The notes under the pieces were generated by a model. That model worked only from the letters and a program-made list of their open reading frames with translations, was not told the DNA's origin and did no database searches. A program made the translations under genes and the position numbers. Below, in pieces: positions 57,041 through 64,000 of a DNA stretch of 64,000 nucleotides. The first letter of the stretch is position 1; the number at the start of each line of letters is the position of its first letter. Source of the stretch: Saccharum officinarum (Eukaryota > Streptophyta > Magnoliopsida > Poales > Poaceae). The DNA lies in assembly GCA_020631735.1 (NCBI GenBank), contig CM036221.1, forward strand, positions 10,087,381-10,151,380. The letters run 5' to 3'.

Positions 57041-59143
57041 AGGTCGCCGCTGCCGGCGCCTGTGCTTGGCGCCACGGCCGCAGGCGTTGGACCTTCCCTC
57101 GCCGGGGATGGGGCGAATGCCGCTGGATGCTCCCGATGCCGGCTGCCACGGGCTCGTCGGTGGCGGTGGCCCCGGGGCCCTGTTCGCCGTGGCGTGGCGG
57201 TCACGGCTCGGCCCCCTGGGCGGGGGCTGAGCTGTTCGAGCTGCCGGTCCTCATCGAGGAGGTTTCGAAGAGCGAGGACGAGGAAGACGTTATTGACGAG
57301 GACAACGGCGATGATGCTAGTGGAGCTGTGCGGGCGTCTGCCTCCTCTTCGGCTGGGGTAGGCGCTGGCCTCGACGTCTTCCTCGTCCACCCGTCTGCCC
57401 CCGCTCCGAGCCCGTCGTCCACCTTGTCCCCCAACGCCGCCCCTTTCCGCCCGCGGGGTAGCACGGCGGGACGACCCAAGGCCCGTCGTTGGGCTGACGA
57501 GGACCTCATCGACGCCTTCGACGCGGACTCGACGCCAACCTCCACGGCGCCATATCTGGACGCTGTTCGTCGGGGGCCGCAGCCGTCGAGGTCTTCGACG
57601 CGTTCGGCGACGCCCCTGCCGCGCACCCTGCCTCCGCCTTTGGGCTGTGGCGATGCGACACCGGGCCGTCGGGGCGCTGGCCGAGGGGGGAAGAAGCGCC
57701 ATCGTCCACGGCCACATTTGGTGCTCGGCATGCCGCCTCGCCCCGTGGAGGGCCGCATCCCGGCACGCCAGCGCCTCGGCCGCTATCGACGGGTCTCCGA
57801 CCCTGATGCCGACGGGTGGCGGGAGATCCTCCACCGGCAGAAGACGCGTCTGGTGACCGCCTCGGTTGTGCCGCTTGGCCTAGCTCGCGGGGGTCAGTTA
57901 GCAAGTCGTCGACCACCGAGACGCATCCCGGCCGATCTGCACGGCAAGTGCTTCAACTGCCTCTCATCCGCGCACCGAGTGGCCACCTGGAGGCTGCCCC
58001 AGCGATGTCTGCGGTGCAGGGGCTTTCGTCACATTGTGCGTGACTGCAAGCAGCCAAGGCGTGTTTGCGATCGTGCTTCGGGCGGTCGTGCAGTGGTCCA
58101 TTCCGATGGGCCGCGCGGATCTTGCTGGTTCGCACGGTCTTGGTGGAGCCACGACAAGCACCACCGTCCCCCCCACCGGTGGTCGAAGGCGGCGAGGGCG
58201 GGGACGACACAAGCGTCGAAGGCGTCGCGAGAGGTCGGCAGGGTCCGTCGACGAGTTGCCCAGCGGGACGGACATCGCACAGCCGGACGGCGTCACGGCG
58301 GCAACGTGTGTCGCCACCGACGGCAACGTTTGTTCGGCCGATGCCGCCCAAGCGCCGCCGGGCTCCACCGTGGGGGCGCCCGCACTGTGCCTCCCGGAGC
58401 ATGACCCGCTTGCGGAGGCGATGTGCGCGGGCGACGGTCCTCCAGCTTGGGTCGTCTCCTTCGACCCGATGCTGGAGGAGCTCCTAGCCGCCGCGTTCGT
58501 TGTGAGCTGCTCTGTTGAGGCCGCCCCCCGGGGTTCGCAGAGCCGCCTCCGGTGGCGGCCGTCCTCTTGCCTCAGCCGTCGGCGCAGGAGCTGGCGCAGC
58601 TCACACCTCCTCGGGTGGGTCATCCCGACGTCGAGTTTGGCGACGTGGCTATCCCCCCGGGGTTCGCGGAGCCGCCTCCGGTAGCGGCTGCCCCCTCGCC
58701 TCAGCCGTCGGCGCAAGACTTGGCACTGCTCACACCTCCTCGGGTGGGTCAGCCCGACGTCGAGATTGGCGACGAGACGCCCACGCCGCGCGAGGCCGCT
58801 CGGCGCCTCGCACGGTTTGTGGATGAGGTGCGGGTCGTCCGGGAGCCGCCCCTGATTGCCTCTCCACCACGACAGAGGGCGAGAGCCAGGAGGCCCCTGC
58901 CTATCAAGCACACGGATTGCCGCCCAACCGTTGGCACACATACCGGCCTCCCGGCGAGGCGAGGTACTGCTCGAGCAGCGGTTGGGGATTGCGCCGCCGG
59001 CCGCTACGGTTTCACCTGCGCCCAAGGGGATACTTGACGCCTTGCGTTCTGGGACCTTGTCGTCGAGCCAGGTGGAGGCCCTTGACGCGTTGTTTCCAGC
59101 GTTCAACGGGCGCGCGTGCGAGCTCTTCGTGAAAGGCCCGTAG
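56932..59143 (+). pseudogene. LINE ORF1-type zinc-knuckle protein, frameshifted
   Basis: The longest frame (56932-58404) includes acidic EEVSKSEDEEDVIDED and a double CCHC-like knuckle (CFNCLSSAHRVATWRLPQRC and CLRCRGFRHIVRDC). Beyond about 58050 the plausible reading shifts to other frames. They carry a basic cluster (GGRRRRGRGRHKRRRRRERS), PSAQELAQLTPPRVGHPDVE and its repeat, REAARRLARFVDEVR, RIAAQPLAHIPASRRGEVLL, and SSSQVEALDALFPAF, ending at 59143. This tail is characteristic of a widespread grass retroelement ORF. At least two or three frameshifts separate the pieces. Such proteins bind the element's RNA. The first knuckle has Trp where a Cys is usual, so binding may be weakened. Confidence 0.65.
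58530..58787. repeat. 129-bp tandem repeat (43 codons) in the LINE ORF1 region
   Basis: Two units starting GGGGTTCGC (58530 and 58659) encode PPRVGHPDVEFGDV and PPRVGQPDVEIGDE. The period is a multiple of three. Confidence 0.85.
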
Positions 59144-59794
59144 GATGCGGCGGTGTTCGCACGTTGGTTGTTCTATTTATGTAATATCAAACCAGGGAGC
59201 AGTCTGCTAAGTTGGTCCGGATGTTAGACCACCTAGCACGCTAGATGCGCGTCGTTTGTACTAAAAACTCTCTTCTTCTTAATTGCAACGATACGCAAAC
59301 CTTTTGCGTATTCGAGAAAAAAAAGACAAGGAGATGAACAGTCCTGGCACGAGCATGCGTACCTACAGGTGCTCCAGAGCTGAGAAAGTCACGTCCAAGT
59401 TGAGTACGACTGGAGGTGGAAATTCCACTGTTCTAGGTGCTCCTTGTTCCACATCAGCCTGAGCCTCTACGCCTCTACCTCCAACTCCACTTGAATTGAT
59501 TCATCCTTCAACTTCATCAGGCCGGGTGGACCCTCATCGGAGTCACTGTCAAGCATCAGTTACAAATAAACTGGCCAATTGCCCAATAGCATCATCACCG
59601 CATAACGATACGGCATGCTTCTTCTAAGTATAAATGCTCATTGGATAGTTCTGATATCTTTACAACTATACTTTGCATATGTCAAGTATATAATTTTCGG
59701 GGTACCACTCGGTAAAATAAGTTCAAGAAAGGCTAATGACAAGTTTATTTTCTAATTTTACAACAAAACCACAGCAAAACAAGAGGCCAAAACT

Positions 59795-62700
59795 TCATAT
59801 CTTGAAAGGCCTTGCGAAGACCAAGTTGTGGCACGTCGGGTTGCAGGGATATTCGCAATCTATCTCCTTCACCTCTCTTCTGTCAAAGAACCAGTCTCCA
59901 ACTGCTTCTGCAATGCTCTGTTCCATCGAAAGGGGAAAAAAACTAAGATCAGAATGGCAGGCAAAGTATCGTGAAGATGAGATTAAAAGTTGATTGTTAT
60001 CACCGAATTCATTTATGATGGTTACAGCACCTTATTGTTGACTCTGGGGGAAGTTGGAGAGTGCCAAGTCAACGAGTTTAGTGACTGACAATGAACAAAG
60101 CACGAGTTGATATAAAATCCCCAGTCCCTTTTCTGCTTAACTTCACTTATAGCGTCATGCAGTTCTTTCCTGAAACCTGTAAATTTTTGTATTGGGCATG
60201 GCAAAACATGACCATGAATTCAGGTCTCTGGAAGCTAGATAAGTGAAAAAGGAAATGTCGTATGGAGGGTGAGTCAACCTTGGAGAATTTCAAGTTGTTC
60301 AGAGCTGCACTTGCTAATATCCAATCTACAGTGCAGCCATGAATGTTGAGGGTCAGATGATTCTGGAGCCAATGCATGTTGTACCTGAAACATAAATCTT
60401 CAAGTATGAGCATGTTGAAACTGATATTTTTAACGCAAAAATAGGACAGTCTGAAATAGGATGGATATGGTGAGGGTACCTGCCAAGCATCATATGCTGG
60501 ATTAAGAACAAATACTGGGTTGACAATGTGTTTCACAACTTCACGTGGAAACAAACACTGGAACACAGTGTAAATGGCAGTTTTAGAATATCATACATTC
60601 AGCGATGGCAATGAGTGATGACACTATTGTGGCTAATTATTATATATTATATTGAAGATTAAGTACTAACCTGGCCCGCCTCCATGTTTGAGTTACAATG
60701 TGAAAACCTTTCCCTTAGACCGTGAAGGCGCACAACATCACTGTAGAAAGACTGCATTGTCCTTCTCCCAGAAATGTCTTCTCTGTAATTGAAGAACAAA
60801 CCAAGGAATTAGATAGGAACCAAGTACACAGCAAAGTTGTAGATTCCAATTTCCCATTTTTTTATTTATTTACTAAAGATAAATCTCATTCCTGATTGGT
60901 AACAGGAATTTAACAAACGTGAAATTTGGTGCCTAGTGACTGGCATTTGAAAATGTTTAAATGAGCAAGTAAGATATATGATTGGTGATGCCTTTAACAT
61001 AAGGTTTCTGACGTTCAAAAATAGGGTTAAGTCCAATTTACAACCTCCAACTTTTGTCAAAGTCCGGATTTCAACCTCAATCTCTAAAACCGGATAACTT
61101 TGGCCCTCCAACTCTTGAAACCGTTCAATTTTCAACCTTGGGCTGGTTTCAAAAGCGGTTTTCCATTTTCGGGAGGCGCTGAAATTTTATATTATTTTTT
61201 TAAGCATCTTAACGTCCTCAAATGAAAAAACTTAAAACCACAAGGTTGTAGATCTCATTGAGAGCTACAACTTTGGTATAAAAAAGTATATTCATTTGAC
61301 TCCATATAAAAAATATATTAATTTTCTAATATGGCAAGCGCTAGTATGCGATTATTATGGTGCTAAAATTTTATATTATTTTTTTGAACTTCTTAACATC
61401 CTCGAATGGAAAAACTTAAAACTAGAAAGTTGTAGACCTCATCGAGATCTACAATTTTCGTATAAAAATCATCTTCATCCGACGTCTTATTCAAGAGTTA
61501 TGATTTTTCGAAAGTTGATTTTTCGACTCTTCAACTTTTCGTGAGTGGCATGACAAGACCTAACTTTCGAAAAATCATAACACTTGAGTAAGATGTTAGA
61601 TGAAGATGATTTTTATACGAAAATTATAGATCTCGATGAGGTCTACAACTTTCTAGTTTTAAGTTTTTCCATTTGAGTACATTAAGAAGTTTTAAAAAAT
61701 AATATAAAATTTCAGCACCATAATAATCGCGTACTAGCGCTTACCGCATTAGAAAATTAATATAATTTTTATATGGAGTCAAATGAATATACTTTTTATA
61801 CTAAAGTTATAGCTCTCAATGAGATCTACAACTTTCTAGTTTTGAGTTTTTTCACTTGAGGACGGTAAGATGCTTAAAAAAATAATATAAAATTTCAGCG
61901 CCTCCCAAAAATGGAAAAACGCTTTTGAAACCAGTCTAAGGTTTAAAATTGAATGGTTTCAAGAGTTTGAGGGCCAAAGTTATCCGGTTTTGGAGTTCGA
62001 AGTTGAAATCCGGACTTTGGCAAGAGTTGAAAGTTGTAAATTGGACTTAACCCTCAAAAATAAAAAATGCATCTGATTATTGAAATGGTTTTCATTGACA
62101 TTGAATGCTGTGAGATACAAGTACTTCAGAGTTCAACTATGGTCCCATGCATTTCTAAATGTCTAAGGGGGTGTTTGGTTAGAGGAGTTTAAGTTTAACA
62201 AACACTGTAGCACTTTCGTTTTATTTGACAAAAAGTTTTCAATCTTGGACTAATTAGGCTTAATAGATTCGTCTCGTAAATTACTCCTAATCTGTGCCGA
62301 CATGCATGCAATTAGTCTACATTTGGTACTCCATGCATTTGAGGAAACATTTATGTGATGGGAGTTAAACTTTAACATCCTCAAACAAACGGGGCCTAAA
62401 TTAGCCTGATTAGTAACCCTGGCATTTCCTGCCACCAGCAGTTTGTGGAACCTTACTTCAGATTATCAACAGTAGAGTTTACACATGCATGTGAAAGGAT
62501 AAACCACACAACACAAGATGACAGTAAATGGAAAAATATATCAATATCAGTCACAGGATGCTAGAGACATACACGTCAAGGAAAAAACCGCCATCTGCAA
62601 GACACTTAACCCTAGAATCTTTTGGTAGAAGCGCACGGAATGAATCACAGTGAATGTAAGTGGCTAGCCCACCAGCAGAGCATCCTGTTAGGAAAGCCTG

Positions 62701-63976
62701 AAAGCTGGAAATAGAATATCAGCGTCACACTATCAGTACAGTGGTTTATAATTACTTTATACGGGAAAAGATGAAATAAGTAGTATGCAACCAATGTATA
62801 CATTCCTAATCACACCTAGAACTAAACTTGCAAGCACATAATTATAAGTGCTACATATAGGAATAAAATCATCAATGTAAAGCATCCAAAATAGTTAGTA
62901 GCTCAAAGACAATGAGTTAATGATAGAGAGACCCTTTCATTGAATGCAAAAGTACATGAGACTAGTACTACTGTAATCCGTACTATTTTTTCCTGAAGAA
63001 AAAGGCAGTCCATTCTACTTGCAAGGAATGACCTGTTTAGCATTTCTGAGCCCCTTAACTACAAGTTCGTTCATAACTGCTTCCCAGATACGCTGGCCTC
63101 TGAAGAAGAATCTTGTGCCATTCTGCACGAATTCACAGAACAAAACTTGTTATACTGACCGAGTATTAAGCAGAATTTGCTGGAAAATAAGCAAATCAGA
63201 CCTGCAATTCATCTTTTACATTCCCAGAGAATGATGCCCCGTCGCAATACCTTATCTTCACTTTATTCCAGTTGTAAAAGTCTGCGAATTGATAGCAGAG
63301 CTATTGAGCATATGAATATTTCTGTTGTCGCTTATGTCTTGGCTTTGAACATGCATTTGTACAGTTTGCAATTTTAATACAAATTAGGTAGGGGTCTCCC
63401 CTCCTGACTTTCTTTTTTAAAAAAGATGACTATTTCATTGCTGAAGTAAGGATCAGGAATTAACTGTTTGAAGCGAGAAATTAAGACAGAGTTGAAAGTA
63501 TGTAAATACTACAGGTGCCTATCTTGTCGAGAAGCAAGGCGATTCATAGTTAACTGGAACTTAAAACACTAGAACAATAATATGAAAGTGCATACGGCTA
63601 GCTAGCTAGTTACATCTCATGAATATTATATCGGATTCCTACATTTTGTAGTGAAATATGACTTAATTGGTTAATATGCAAAATAGAAAGCTTCTAAAAA
63701 AGTGAAAATTGTACAGTCAAACCTATATGCAGGCACTACTACCCAATTCTGAAGACATACTAATGGGTCTAATATTGCAATTTAGACAAAAAAAAGAAAA
63801 AAAAGAACAAGGTAACAAACATCAGAGAGATGGGAAACTTCAATACCGGGATTCTGAGACTCATCATCGCTCAAGATCCCTGTAAACTCAACCTGGCCTT
63901 CCATGTACCGGGATGAGCCCAACATCGATCTCTGACGTGAGGCACAAGACTTGAGATTACGGCACCAGCCTCCACC
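59795..63976 (-). CDS. Pectin acetylesterase (CE13/Notum family), 5' end outside the window
   Basis: Nine exons with GT-AG borders join in frame: 63976-63847, 63281-63202, 63122-63033, 62697-62573, 60782-60671, 60557-60480, 60384-60279, 60176-60031 and 59917-59795. They give 329 residues plus stop; full-length members have about 400, so roughly 70 N-terminal residues, including the signal peptide, are missing. The visible part starts [11 protein letters not shown] and includes [13 protein letters not shown] and [12 protein letters not shown]. The nucleophile Ser is in [14 protein letters not shown]. The presumed catalytic Asp is in NPAYDAWQ and the His in SCFVHCQ. The end reads [14 protein letters not shown] and CNPTCHN. 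The family removes acetyl groups from pectin in the cell wall. The 1.8-kb intron 4 holds a foldback element and a Tourist MITE. A damaged duplicate of the 3' end lies at 44575-45115. Confidence 0.92.
61023..62054. mobile_element. 1,032-bp foldback element with about 500-bp inverted arms
   Basis: The left arm starts AGGGTTAAGTCCAATTTACA and the right arm ends TGTAAATTGGACTTAACCCT. The arms pair along most of their length around a centre near 61540. CAAAAAT flanks both ends (61016-61022 and 62055-62061), a 7-bp target duplication. Each arm also holds two related sub-blocks (AAATTTTATATTATTTTTTT with AAAAACTTAAAAC). No ORF is credible. It may be a Mutator-like or other foldback DNA transposon. 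It lies entirely inside intron 4 of the pectin acetylesterase. Confidence 0.88.
62167..62396. mobile_element. Tourist-type MITE in intron 4 of the pectin acetylesterase
   Basis: GGGGGTGTTTGGTTAGAGG to AACAAACGGGGCC with TAA at both borders (62164-62166 and 62397-62399). Third member of the family at 13015 and 40112. Confidence 0.85.
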
Positions 63977-64000
63977 CTAAAGGATGCAAAACATAGAGAA

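Larger units (their letters stand above)
56770..59326 (+). mobile_element. LINE-like element remnant (ORF1 region and 3' tail, no RT)
   Basis: The 3' end carries the grass LINE signature: a CTTCTTCTTAATTGCAACGA tract, a small hairpin (ACGCAAACCTTTTGCGT), TTCGAG and an A-run at 59318-59325. Inside, zinc-knuckle and basic regions match ORF1 of grass non-LTR elements. No endonuclease or reverse transcriptase domain is present, so it is internally deleted or a short derivative. The 5' edge is uncertain and I could not find target duplications. Confidence 0.7.
56130..60460 (-). repeat. Segmental duplication, copy B (partner 42866-45190)
   Basis: Same order of blocks as copy A: the GGACGCGTCAT region (56230), TTCATCGGCTGATGAAACTGA (56331), the AACAGCTAATGCCGCCG region (56427), CATGCGTACCTACAG (59353) and the pectin acetylesterase exons. 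The LINE-like insertion at about 56770-59326 separates blocks that are adjacent in copy A. Confidence 0.8.

Noticed and set aside
57964..59106. Long reverse-strand open frame (380 codons) opposite the LINE ORF1 region
   Set aside because: It is antisense to a recognisable zinc-knuckle ORF. High GC content keeps the opposite strand open. No family motif is seen.
1..64000. tRNA, rRNA or known miRNA genes
   Set aside because: I looked for cloverleaf A/B-box motifs and compact hairpins. The only tRNA-like motifs seen are the retrotransposon primer-binding sites. Small RNA genes could be missed without a covariance search.

Overview
This is plant nuclear DNA, almost certainly from a panicoid grass; the repeats look like those of sorghum or sugarcane relatives. 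The reasons are spliced genes with GT-AG introns and GC-rich first exons, dense Tourist and Stowaway MITEs, a CACTA transposon, Ty3/gypsy elements primed by initiator tRNA-Met, and a LINE with the hairpin-plus-A-tail 3' end common in grasses. Species is inferred from texture only.

Genes that look alive: (1) an eight-exon ankyrin/RING E3 ligase of the XBAT31/XBOS31 type at 35745-38072 (+), which splices to an uninterrupted 461-residue protein; (2) an intronless PLS-class pentatricopeptide repeat protein at 52528-54051 (-); (3) a pectin acetylesterase at 59795-63976 (-), with nine exons in frame, the catalytic Ser, Asp and His all visible, and its 5' end beyond the window.

Broken genes: an ankyrin/PGG membrane protein at 1386-3908 (-) with two in-frame stops; a duplicated 3' end of the pectin acetylesterase at 44575-45115 with frameshifts and lost splice donors; the last exon of a PRMT3-like arginine methyltransferase at 46489-46801; and a short PPR fragment near 31.9 kb.

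Mobile DNA fills most of the rest. 0.3-8.2 kb: MITEs. 8224-12565: a CACTA element with TTA target duplications, a decayed transposase and a better-preserved Ulp1-like protease. 12.6-18.5 kb: MITEs, a 114-bp tandem duplication and no genes. 18529-28486: a very young gypsy-type element with 3.23-kb LTRs, AATAA target duplications, two divergent gag/protease-like ORF sets and no reverse transcriptase or integrase. 28.5-35.5 kb: gene-poor. 38.2-42.7 kb: a dense MITE cluster. 46802-52398: a decayed reverse-strand gypsy element with 173-bp LTRs and no matching target duplication. 54.4-55.9 kb: a tandem-repeat complex. About 56.77-59.33 kb: a LINE-like insertion carrying only an ORF1-type zinc-knuckle region.

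Regions 42.87-45.19 kb and 56.13-60.46 kb form a collinear segmental duplication covering the pectin acetylesterase 3' end and its downstream flank. The LINE lies in the second copy only, so it probably arrived later. The large intron of the intact pectin acetylesterase holds a 1,032-bp foldback element with arms of about 500 bp, which would be transcribed as a long hairpin. No single new system is evident; the foldback, the RT-less element with two protease-like ORFs and the pseudogenised duplicate are the best leads.
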